From NCBI GenBank assembly GCA_942491525.1, contig CALOBW010000019.1:1-64000 (forward strand): 64,000 bases of DNA, in the 5' to 3' direction. A program made the position numbers and the translations under genes. This DNA comes from CAYWBU01 sp942491525 (GTDB lineage: Bacteria; Desulfobacterota; Desulfomonilia; UBA1062). Of this stretch, positions 1-7,128 are shown piece by piece; the stretch's first letter is position 1, and each line of letters begins with the position of its first letter. Below the pieces are notes generated by a model. That model made no database searches. It saw only the letters and a program-made list of their open reading frames with translations, and was not told the DNA's origin.

Positions 1-1504
1 TCTGGTCGGCGCGGTTGAGGAAGGTCTTCAGATTGTCGTCCGGGCGCAGGGTGGCGATGCCGATGCTGGCCGACATGAAGACCTCCTGGTTTGAGCCCGG
101 ATGGTAGGGGTGGTTGTTGAAACAGTCACGCAGGCGCAGGGCGGCGTAAAAGGCGTTGCTGCCCGGGGTGGCCGGCAGCAGTACCGTGAACTCCTCACCG
201 CCGTAGCGGTAGGCCGTGTCGCTCTCGCGCAGGATGGTCTTGAGGCATTCGCCCATGGCCATCAGCACCCGGTCGCCCTCCAGATGGCCCCAGTTGTCGT
301 TGAACCGCTTGAAGTTATCGATATCGAGCAGCAGCAGCGAGAGCTCATGCTGGTAGCGTCTGGCGCGCGAGAATTCACGTGAGAGCTGCTCATGGAAGTG
401 GCGCGCATTGAAGAGGCTGGTGAGCCCGTCGGTCAGGCTCAGCAGGCGGAAACGCTCCTCGCTCTCCTTGAGCAGGTTGGCTGCCTTGATGCGGTCGGTG
501 ATGTCGTGCAGCACCGTGATCTGGCCGTTGATCTTGCCGCGCTGGTCGTAGAGCGGCACGTTCTGCTGGTCAAAGACCAGCTGCTTGCCGTCAACATTAA
601 GCTCGATCTCGGCATGGCCCTCGTTGAGGGTCAGCAGCTGCTGGCTCAGGTCCCAGCTGGTAAGATCATTGATCTGTCTGCCGATCAGTTCGCCGCTGCC
701 GCAGTTCAGGATGCGCTGGGCGGCCGGATTGATGGACATGACCCGCTGGCTATCATCCTGGACAATGATGCCGTCGTTGAGGTTTTGAATGATGGTGCTG
801 TAGGCCACCGGCAGCACGTTGAAGAGCTGGTAGCGGATCAGTGTATAGGAGAGTATCGCGCCGGATACCAGGAAGAGCAGGGGGGTCTGGTCCTGATTGG
901 GGATGATGCTCAGACCCAGGTTGTATGAGATGTTTCCCAGCAGCGGTGTCATGACGCCGATCAGCACCAGGCCGGTCTGCCTGCGATAGATGGGGTCGGC
1001 ATGGATGAAGGTGCGGATGATGATGGAGGTGCCGGCGATCAGCAGGGTGTAGGTGTAGATGGCGTTCATCCAGTAGAATGGTCCGTGGCCCTTGACGGCG
1101 GTGATGAAGGGGCCGGAGTGGTCCAGTTCAAATGAAGAGTAGAAGAGCCAGTGCCAGGAGTTGGTCCAGGCCGCCAGCAGCGAGATCATGGGCATGACGC
1201 TCAGCATGGCGATCGTGCTCTTCTTGATGGTGTGTCCCGAGTAGAAGATTGCGAAAACCAGCCAGGTGACCGGGACAGTTGCCACGCCCAGGTATTTGAA
1301 ACGCGACCAGAAATATTTGGCCGCCAGGCCGCCCGAGGCCAGCTCCAGGTTGTAGCTGATGGTCCAGATTATGGTGGCGCCCAGCATGATCAGAAAGGTT
1401 GTCTTGCCCGGGATGCTGCGCCGGGTGCGCATGATGTAGATCAGGGGCAGCAGCATGCAGAGCGAGGCAACGATGATCGGTACGGTGAACGGTGTATGCT
1501 GCAT
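1..1504 (-). CDS. Membrane diguanylate cyclase, 7TM-PAS-GGDEF (3' end outside window)
   Basis: Likely makes cyclic di-GMP from two GTP at the inner membrane. The reverse-strand reading frame is open from the ATG at 1504 to the window edge, about 501 residues. The first ~220 residues form about seven hydrophobic helices of the type seen in the histidine-kinase N-terminal 7TM family. A PAS domain follows (about 225-335, ending in the usual DITDR). A GGDEF domain starts with SLTDGLTSLFNARHF and contains the active-site motif YRYGGEEF (bases about 185-212) and SASIGIAT; the last part of the domain is cut off. GGEEF is a catalytically competent variant. The best Shine-Dalgarno (AAGGAG) lies 15 bases before the ATG, which is long, so the start is not certain. 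Output would feed c-di-GMP signalling, which also includes the HD-GYP protein at 23405-24745. Confidence 0.88.
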   Translation of the reverse strand, partial: MQHTPFTVPIIVASLCMLLPLIYIMRTRRSIPGKTTFLIMLGATIIWTISYNLELASGGLAAKYFWSRFKYLGVATVPVTWLVFAIFYSGHTIKKSTIAMLSVMPMISLLAAWTNSWHWLFYSSFELDHSGPFITAVKGHGPFYWMNAIYTYTLLIAGTSIIIRTFIHADPIYRRQTGLVLIGVMTPLLGNISYNLGLSIIPNQDQTPLLFLVSGAILSYTLIRYQLFNVLPVAYSTIIQNLNDGIIVQDDSQRVMSINPAAQRILNCGSGELIGRQINDLTSWDLSQQLLTLNEGHAEIELNVDGKQLVFDQQNVPLYDQRGKINGQITVLHDITDRIKAANLLKESEERFRLLSLTDGLTSLFNARHFHEQLSREFSRARRYQHELSLLLLDIDNFKRFNDNWGHLEGDRVLMAMGECLKTILRESDTAYRYGGEEFTVLLPATPGSNAFYAALRLRDCFNNHPYHPGSNQEVFMSASIGIATLRPDDNLKTFLNRADQ

Positions 1505-1608
1505 CAGGCTGATTTCGGGCTCCTTGTATGCTGTCCTTAATTGTTGATTTCGGATTTGGGATGTTGATACTTGAGACAAAAGTGCCTGAATTTATTATGT
1601 ACTCCAGT

Positions 1609-2040
1609 TTATGTTGCGGAGTGTTCTGCCGGAATTGGAAAGAGCTGGTCGTAGATCCAGTTGAAGGCGTAGCCGTAGATCAGGTAGAAGATCATGAAGC
1701 CGGCATTCATCAGAAATGCCTCGAACAGCCCCAGCTGCATCCACCAGGCCACCAGGGGCAGGGTCTGGATCACCAGGCCGGCTTCAAACAGAAAACTGTG
1801 CAGGGCGCGCAGCCCCGGCGGGCGCTGCTTGAGGCTGCGGCCCATGGCCAGCAGCGTGCGGTCGAAGATATAGTTGTAGAGCGCATTCCAGACCATGGCC
1901 CAGAGGCACATGGCCACCGAGAGGCTGCCGATGCGCACAGCTTCAAAGCCCAGCACCAGGCTGGTGAAGCTGATCACGATAATCAGGGCCATGATTTCAA
2001 AGAGAATGGTGTGACGCAGGCGGTCCTTGGCAGTTCGCAT
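1609..2040 (-). CDS. PACE-family (AceI-like) transmembrane efflux protein
   Basis: A 143-residue protein with four predicted membrane helices arranged as two repeated helix pairs, as in the bacterial transmembrane pair family. This family (proteobacterial antimicrobial compound efflux, typified by AceI) exports biocides such as chlorhexidine and short diamines by proton antiport. The membrane glutamate essential in AceI at position 15 is present at exactly residue 15 (HTILFE). Both halves keep the repeat signatures MVWNALYNYIFD and FNWIYDQ. The ATG is preceded by AAGGAACATT. It lies 42 bases downstream of the barrel protein gene on the same strand, across a strong hairpin, so it may be the distal gene of that unit. 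The substrate cannot be inferred from sequence. Confidence 0.85.
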   Translation of the reverse strand: MRTAKDRLRHTILFEIMALIIVISFTSLVLGFEAVRIGSLSVAMCLWAMVWNALYNYIFDRTLLAMGRSLKQRPPGLRALHSFLFEAGLVIQTLPLVAWWMQLGLFEAFLMNAGFMIFYLIYGYAFNWIYDQLFPIPAEHSAT

Positions 2041-2054
2041 AATGTTCCTTGCTA

Positions 2055-2076
2055 GCCGGCCCCCTGCGGGGCCGGC
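2055..2076 (-). terminator. Intergenic GC hairpin, possible attenuating terminator
   Basis: A perfect inverted repeat with 9-bp arms (GCCGGCCCC / GGGGCCGGC) and a 4-base loop, between the stop of the barrel protein gene and the PACE gene on the minus strand. There is no T-run after it, so it is not a classic intrinsic terminator. It could reduce read-through or stabilise the upstream mRNA end. Confidence 0.45.
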
Positions 2077-2082
2077 GGTCAG

Positions 2083-4887
2083 TTAAAACTTCAGGATGTA
2101 GTTGATGAAGCCCTCCTGCTCCTTGCACATGTAGCCGAAGGTCAGGCCGACTTCAAAGGGCACCGAGCCCAATGGTTCGGTCTCGGTTGAGAGGTCCAGG
2201 CCGATGGAGGTGCGGGCGTCATGGGTGAAGCGGTCCAGGCTGAAGGAGTTCTGCCAGCCGGCGCCGTAGTCCAGGAAGAGCGATCCCTGCACGCGCGAGA
2301 AGTGGATCAGGGTGCTCCAGCCCGCATCCGGGTAGGCGATGGGGAAGTGGTACTCGGCCGTCAGCTTGAGGTTCTTGCGCTTGTACATGCCGCCGGCGCG
2401 GTCATTCTTGCCGTAGCCGCGCGGCAGGGCCACCTTGCTGTAGGTCAGTGGGCCGCGCTGGCCCTGGAAGGCAAAACCCAGCTCCACGGCATGGTGGTCG
2501 ATGAAGCTCGGCAGATACTGGCTGAAGCGGGTTATGAAGTTGTGACCCGAGATCTCACCGACATCCAGGCTGTTCTCATAGGCGAGCATGAGGTTCTGGC
2601 CCCAGATGGGCCGCATGTCGCGTTTGGCGGAATTGGGACTGTGGCTGAGGCTGAAGCTCGAAAAGAGGCTGACCGACTCGTTCTGGCGGTGGTCAACGTG
2701 GAAGCCGTCCAGGCCGCCGAAGTGGCGGTAGCGCGTACCAAAGGTGGTGTTGCTGCCGATGTAGCTGGGGGCGTAGCGCAGGTTGTAGGGCAGGCTCAGG
2801 CTCAGTTCGGTGCCGATTTCGCGGAACCAGTGGTCCTTGCCGCCGCCCAGGGTGTTGCCCTCCAGGGCGCTGTCGTAGAGCCTGAAGTTAATGTCGGGCC
2901 AGAGGTAGCTGTTGGTGTAGTTGAGATCGTAGCCGAAGCGCTTGGCCTGGCTACCGTAGTAGAGCTTGAGGTTGTACTTGTTGAGCCCGACCGGATCAGC
3001 GCCCATCAGGAAGACGCCCAGGGCGGCGCCGTCCTCGTCGGCGGTCAGGTAGGGGGTGTGCAGGAAGGGCTTGTAGGCCCCCAGCGGGATGCCGGCCGGT
3101 GCGGGCGCCGCGGCCGGGGCCGGCTTGTCGGCGCGCAGGTCGGCAATCGCGGCCTGGTTGGCCGGGGCCGGCTCTGCGCTCGGTTCAATCTTCCGGGCCA
3201 TGTTCAGGTTGAAGGGGATCGAGCAGAGCTGGTTGAGGCCGTTCTTGAGTGAAAGGAAGCTCAGGGTCTGGCCGTCGGGCGAGAGCTGGGGGTTGCTGGC
3301 GGCGTAGAAGACGCTGGTCAGCTGGTAGAGCTCCTCAGTTTGCAGGTCCCAGGCGTAGACGTTGAAGGTGCCGGTCCGGTCGGAGATGAAGAGCAGGTAG
3401 CGGCCGTCGGGCGAGAAGCTCGGATCGCGCTCGGCGTTCAGGTCGGAGGCGTAGAGGCGCTTCAAATCGCCGTTGGAGGGGTCCACCAGGGCGATGTCGG
3501 CGTTGCGGCCCTCCTTGACGACGACCGCGATCATCTCGCCGTCGGGCGACCAGGTGGGCGCTTCAAAGTAGCGGTTTTCGCCGCTGATCAGGGTCCTGGC
3601 GTTCTGGCCGGCCCGGTCCAGCAGGACCAGCTCCAGGAAGCGCCCCTGACGGCGGGTGGCCACCCAGCTGACCTGGTTGGGCGAGAGGTCGGCCGAGAAG
3701 ATGTGCTTGTTGCGCGTCAGGCGCGTGTGGCGCCTGGTTTCGGGATCCAGCAGGGTCAGGTCGCTGACATCCATGTCGCCGCTGTCAAACATGTAGGGGT
3801 AGATGCCGCCGTAGGCCAGCTGGCCGCAGGACAGGCGCCGGATGTTGTGGTTGGCGTTGAGGTTGCCGAGCGCGCGCTCATTGAAGATTTCACCGCTCAG
3901 CGGGTTGATCTCGAGCAGGGCGTTGGGCTGGGCATAGCCGGATCTGACGGCGATGATGCGCCCTTCGGCGTCCCAGAAGTGCTCGCGGATGCCGTCCAGT
4001 TCATAGGAGAGCAGCACGCGGCCCTGGGGCAGGCCGCTGGCCAGGGCGGCGGCCTTGTGCTGATCGACCTGCGCCTGCATGTGGCTCAGGAAGCCGGCAT
4101 AGAACTCCTCGGGCTTGACCTTGAGTTCCTTGCGGATGGCGCCCTCGGTGACGGTCAGGGGGTGGCGGGCCTGGTAGCGGGCCAGGCGGGCAAAGGCATC
4201 CTGGCCGTAGGCCTGGTTCATGTAGTCGAGCATGTGGTAGCCGGCCAGGTAGATGCGGCCGCCCGGCGGGGCGTAGGGCGAGAAGGTGCCGGCCGAGGAG
4301 AGGTTCCAGTAGTCGCTGTCAAAGGAGCGCATCATGCCGGTGAATTCGGCCGACCGACCGCGCCCGCCGTCGGTCATGGTGGTCTCGCTGTAGGTGGTGA
4401 CGCCCTCGTTGACCCAGCCAGGGGTGGGGCCGTTGGCCACGGCCAGGCCGTCGCCGAAGAGCGTGCAGACCTTGTCGTACCAGCCCAGGCGCATGGTGAT
4501 GTGGCTGAAGTGGGCATACTCGTGGATGAAGAGTCCCAGGGCCGGGTCCTCGTCCGGGCCGAAGTAGCTCAGGTTGGCCAGGGGTGTCTCATAGAGCGAG
4601 ATGCGGTTGGGCAGGGGTGAGTAGAAGCCGTTGAAGAGATCGGTGCCGGGGTTGATCACCACCGGGCAGTTGCGCGGCTCCACGCCCAGGTAGCCGTTGA
4701 CCGAGTCGTAGACCTGATTGCTTAAACCATAGATGTGGTAGGCGGTCTCCTCGTAGCCCTCGGGGTAGTAGATGGTGAACTGGTCGTTCTTAAGGGTCTG
4801 CCACTTCCAGGATGGATCATAGCCGGCCTGCAGGGTGGGGGCTAAGATGAAAAAGATGAACAGTAAGGCGGTGATTTTTTTTCGCAC
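2083..4887 (-). CDS. Exported gluzincin-like peptidase / TolB-type propeller / outer-membrane barrel protein
   Basis: A 934-residue protein with a signal peptide (about 1-21). The N-terminal third looks like a zinc metallopeptidase of the peptidase-MA (gluzincin) type: HEYAH at 122-126, with a possible third ligand in WVNEG (Glu161). The middle (about 290-560) has repeated WD40-like/TolB beta-propeller blades, for example APTWSPDGEMIAVV, DPSFSPDGRYLLFISDRTG and NPQLSPDGQTLSFLS. After an Ala/Pro-rich linker (about 575-605) the C-terminal ~330 residues alternate polar and aromatic residues, as in an outer-membrane beta-barrel, and end in a terminal Phe (YILKF). Translation starts at a GTG 5 bases after GGAGG, with a sigma-70-type promoter upstream. 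This domain order is known in Bacteroidota- and Spirochaetota-type bacteria, but the substrate is unknown. Confidence 0.82.
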   Translation of the reverse strand: MRKKITALLFIFFILAPTLQAGYDPSWKWQTLKNDQFTIYYPEGYEETAYHIYGLSNQVYDSVNGYLGVEPRNCPVVINPGTDLFNGFYSPLPNRISLYETPLANLSYFGPDEDPALGLFIHEYAHFSHITMRLGWYDKVCTLFGDGLAVANGPTPGWVNEGVTTYSETTMTDGGRGRSAEFTGMMRSFDSDYWNLSSAGTFSPYAPPGGRIYLAGYHMLDYMNQAYGQDAFARLARYQARHPLTVTEGAIRKELKVKPEEFYAGFLSHMQAQVDQHKAAALASGLPQGRVLLSYELDGIREHFWDAEGRIIAVRSGYAQPNALLEINPLSGEIFNERALGNLNANHNIRRLSCGQLAYGGIYPYMFDSGDMDVSDLTLLDPETRRHTRLTRNKHIFSADLSPNQVSWVATRRQGRFLELVLLDRAGQNARTLISGENRYFEAPTWSPDGEMIAVVVKEGRNADIALVDPSNGDLKRLYASDLNAERDPSFSPDGRYLLFISDRTGTFNVYAWDLQTEELYQLTSVFYAASNPQLSPDGQTLSFLSLKNGLNQLCSIPFNLNMARKIEPSAEPAPANQAAIADLRADKPAPAAAPAPAGIPLGAYKPFLHTPYLTADEDGAALGVFLMGADPVGLNKYNLKLYYGSQAKRFGYDLNYTNSYLWPDINFRLYDSALEGNTLGGGKDHWFREIGTELSLSLPYNLRYAPSYIGSNTTFGTRYRHFGGLDGFHVDHRQNESVSLFSSFSLSHSPNSAKRDMRPIWGQNLMLAYENSLDVGEISGHNFITRFSQYLPSFIDHHAVELGFAFQGQRGPLTYSKVALPRGYGKNDRAGGMYKRKNLKLTAEYHFPIAYPDAGWSTLIHFSRVQGSLFLDYGAGWQNSFSLDRFTHDARTSIGLDLSTETEPLGSVPFEVGLTFGYMCKEQEGFINYILKF

Positions 4888-4915
4888 GCAATCCTCCGAT
4901 CTGCTTGGTCATTTG

Positions 4916-4945
4916 AAAATAGTCAGAAGAGATTGCGGATGTCAA
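4916..4945 (-). promoter_or_regulatory. Sigma-70-type promoter of the barrel-peptidase gene
   Basis: On the minus strand TTGACA (4945-4940), an 18-base spacer and TATTTT (4921-4916). A GTG start with GGAGG follows 29 bases downstream of the -10. The -35 is a full consensus match and the -10 matches 4 of 6. Confidence 0.55.
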
Positions 4946-4963
4946 ATTAAGAGTTGGTAATCT

Positions 4964-5503
4964 TCAGTACCACCAGCGCTCAAAGAGGTTGAAGGCGAAC
5001 ATGGGATTGGGCTCGGGTAGGACCAGAACGCCGTTTTCGCAGATCAGGTAGTCGTCTCGGGGATGCGCGCGGATGCCCAGTTCGGCATGGCCCTCAAGCG
5101 TGCCGTTGAAGAAGGCCAGGATCGCCAGACAGTCATCCGGGATGCCCTCCTGCCGGAGCTGGATATAGGTGTAGATGGCCTGGTCGATACAGACCCCCCG
5201 GCCGCTGTCGGCGGTCTCGGCTGCTGTCTGCCAGTAGTAGAAGTTGGCTTTGTGGTGGTCGAACTCAATCTGCTGGTGGTGGCGGGCGATCATGAAGCCG
5301 ATGTGTGCGGGCAGCTCAAAATCTTCGGCCGCGGCCAGATAGATGGGTTCACTCTCCATGGCCTGGGTTTCGCGGTGCTGCCAGTTGCTGATGGTATAGT
5401 CAAAGAGTGCGCGCTGGCGCAGCAGCTGATCCTCGAGCGAGTTCTCCTCTTCAAGGCAGCCGCAGAGCAGCAGCATGAAAATCAGCAGCGCGGATCTTGG
5501 CAT
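4964..5503 (-). CDS. Transglutaminase-like (LapG-like fold) cysteine protease lipoprotein
   Basis: A 179-residue lipoprotein: the N-terminus is hydrophobic and ends in a lipobox (LLCGC, Cys16). The C-terminal half fits the bacterial transglutaminase-like cysteine protease pattern: RGVCIDQA (Cys105), GHAELGI (His139) and PRDDYLICENG (Asp150 or Asp151) can form the Cys-His-Asp triad. LapG, the best-known member, is a soluble periplasmic protease that releases adhesins under c-di-GMP control. This protein differs in being membrane-anchored and short, and no LapD-like receptor is visible here. The start ATG has AGGGGGATAT before it. The gene lies 30 bases downstream of the YgjP-type peptidase gene, so the two are probably one transcript. 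Confidence 0.68.
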   Translation of the reverse strand: MPRSALLIFMLLLCGCLEEENSLEDQLLRQRALFDYTISNWQHRETQAMESEPIYLAAAEDFELPAHIGFMIARHHQQIEFDHHKANFYYWQTAAETADSGRGVCIDQAIYTYIQLRQEGIPDDCLAILAFFNGTLEGHAELGIRAHPRDDYLICENGVLVLPEPNPMFAFNLFERWWY

Positions 5504-5533
5504 ATATCCCCCTGCAGGAAATATAAGCCGCGC

Positions 5534-6073
5534 TCACAAGAGGTCCAGCGGATACTGCTTGAGGCGTTTGGCCAGCTGGCGGGCGCCAGGCAGTTCATCT
5601 TCGAGGGCCTGCCAGAAGTCAGGGCCGTGATTCTTGACCCGGGTGTGCACCAGTTCATGCAGCAGCACATAGTCCAGCAGCTCGGCCGGCAGGCGGGCCA
5701 GCTTGATGTTCAGATTGAGGCTGTTGCGGGAGCTGCAGCTGCCCCAGCGGCTGCGCTGGCTGCGGATTGTGACCCGTTGAAAGGGCAGGTTGTGCTGGCG
5801 GGCCAGCTGGTTGAGGCGTCTGATGATCAGGGCCTTGGCCGCGAAGGAGGGCAGCACCGGGTTGAGATCGGGCTGGTCAAGTTCGGCCAGGCGGGCCTGC
5901 TGCTGCCTGACCCACGCCAGCTGCTGCAAGAGGAATCTGTGCCCCGTGCTGAGCTCAAGATCCCGGGGTACAGCCACGCGCACCCGTCCGGGGCGCACGC
6001 TGATGTTGAGGCGTTTGGCGCGGGCGCTGTGTTCGATAAGCACGGTCCCGATGTCGGCTAGTTCGAGGGTCAT
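5534..6073 (-). CDS. YgjP/SprT-like zinc metallopeptidase
   Basis: A 179-residue cytoplasmic protein of the YgjP (DUF45, WLM-like) metallopeptidase group. The family signature RSRWGSCSS is present at about 107-115. The zinc site is HELVH at 139-143 with a third histidine at 149 (KNHGPDFW). The order, beta-rich N-terminus, WGSC loop, then the zinc helix, and the length are normal for the family. Physiological substrates are poorly known. It is first in a likely two-gene transcript with the transglutaminase-like lipoprotein and is divergent from the Sel1-repeat gene. No strong ribosome site precedes the ATG. Confidence 0.87.
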   Translation of the reverse strand: MTLELADIGTVLIEHSARAKRLNISVRPGRVRVAVPRDLELSTGHRFLLQQLAWVRQQQARLAELDQPDLNPVLPSFAAKALIIRRLNQLARQHNLPFQRVTIRSQRSRWGSCSSRNSLNLNIKLARLPAELLDYVLLHELVHTRVKNHGPDFWQALEDELPGARQLAKRLKQYPLDLL

Positions 6074-6112
6074 GGGGCAGGCTTAGCACATTTGACTGGT
6101 TGAATGAAGTCA

Positions 6113-6141
6113 TTGATCGGGGCGTCAAATAGAGATATGAG
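6113..6141 (+). promoter_or_regulatory. Weak sigma-70-like promoter before the Sel1-repeat gene
   Basis: TTGATC (6113-6118), a 17-base spacer and TATGAG (6136-6141), followed by GGGAGG and the start codon. Both boxes deviate from consensus. An inverted repeat ATTTGAC/GTCAAAT (about 6089-6095 and 6124-6130) brackets the -35 and may be an operator. Confidence 0.3.
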
Positions 6142-6162
6142 CGGCCTAGGGAGGATTCAATT

Positions 6163-7122
6163 TTGCGTAATAAGATCTGGCTGAGTGCCATCCTGATATT
6201 GATTGCCAGCACCACCCTCTGGGCCGATGCTGATCTGCGTCGCCTCAAGCGCGAGGCCTGTTTCGGAAAGATTGACTCACAGTACTCCCTGGCGCTGGAG
6301 TACAGCCAGGCCGCTGATTACCAGAGTGCGGTCAAGTGGCTGGAGAAGGCGGCCGCCAAAGGTCATGCCCCGGCGCAGTTTATGCTGGGACTGATGTATT
6401 TCAGCGGCCAGGGCCTTAATGAGGACAGGCCGCTGGCCCTGCACTACTACCGGCGGGCCGCCGAGCAGGGCCATGCCGGCGCCCTCTACAATCTGGGCTG
6501 CTACTATCGGGATGTGGCGGATGCGAATATCCCGCAGGCCATCGAGTATTTCCGTCTGGCCGCCGAGCAGGGGGATGCGGCATCCCAGCTGGCCCTGGGG
6601 GAGATCTTTGAGCGGGGCCATGGCATAACGCAGGACTATGTGGCGGCAGTCAGCTGGTACCGTCTGGCGGCTGAACAGGGCGACGTGCAGTCCATGTTCG
6701 CCCTCGGCCGGATGTTTGCCGAAGGTCTGGGCGTGCCGCAGGACTTCATGGCGGCCCGGGAGTGGTATCAGCGGGCGGCCCAGCGGGGCAGCGCCGAGTC
6801 TCAGTTCCGCCTGGCCGGGATATATGCCGAGGGCCGGGGGGTGCCGCGGGACTATGAGGCGGCCACACGCTGGTTCAGGGTGGCTGCCAATCAGGGCCAC
6901 ATTGCGGCCCAGTATCAGATGGGGCGGGCCTATCTTTACGGGCGCGGCGTACGCAAGGATTATGTCCAGGCCCACATGTGGCTCAATCTGGCGCGCGCCG
7001 GGGGCTACGATGCGGATAAGCTCTTCAGGATTGTCTCGGACGCGCTCAGCCCGCAGGAGATCATCCGGGCCCAGCAGCTCGCCAGCCAGTGGCGGCCGAA
7101 TGAGCAGCGTCCGGGGCGTTAG
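6163..7122 (+). CDS. Periplasmic Sel1-repeat (tetratricopeptide-like) protein
   Basis: A 319-residue protein with a signal peptide (about 1-21, ending ..STTLWA) and about seven 36-residue Sel1-like repeats (about 36-290), recognisable by AQFMLGLMYFSGQG, SQLALGEIFERGHG, SQFRLAGIYAEGRG and AQYQMGRAYLYGRG. The end (LARAGGYDADKL..LSPQEIIRAQQLA) is the usual C-cap of the family. Such solenoids are protein-interaction scaffolds, often in the envelope. The start is a TTG preceded by GGGAGGATTCAATT; no ATG is available before the signal peptide. It is convergent with the hybrid kinase gene, with only 6 bases between the stop codons. Confidence 0.85.
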   Translation: MRNKIWLSAILILIASTTLWADADLRRLKREACFGKIDSQYSLALEYSQAADYQSAVKWLEKAAAKGHAPAQFMLGLMYFSGQGLNEDRPLALHYYRRAAEQGHAGALYNLGCYYRDVADANIPQAIEYFRLAAEQGDAASQLALGEIFERGHGITQDYVAAVSWYRLAAEQGDVQSMFALGRMFAEGLGVPQDFMAAREWYQRAAQRGSAESQFRLAGIYAEGRGVPRDYEAATRWFRVAANQGHIAAQYQMGRAYLYGRGVRKDYVQAHMWLNLARAGGYDADKLFRIVSDALSPQEIIRAQQLASQWRPNEQRPGR

Positions 7123-7128
7123 CCGGCT

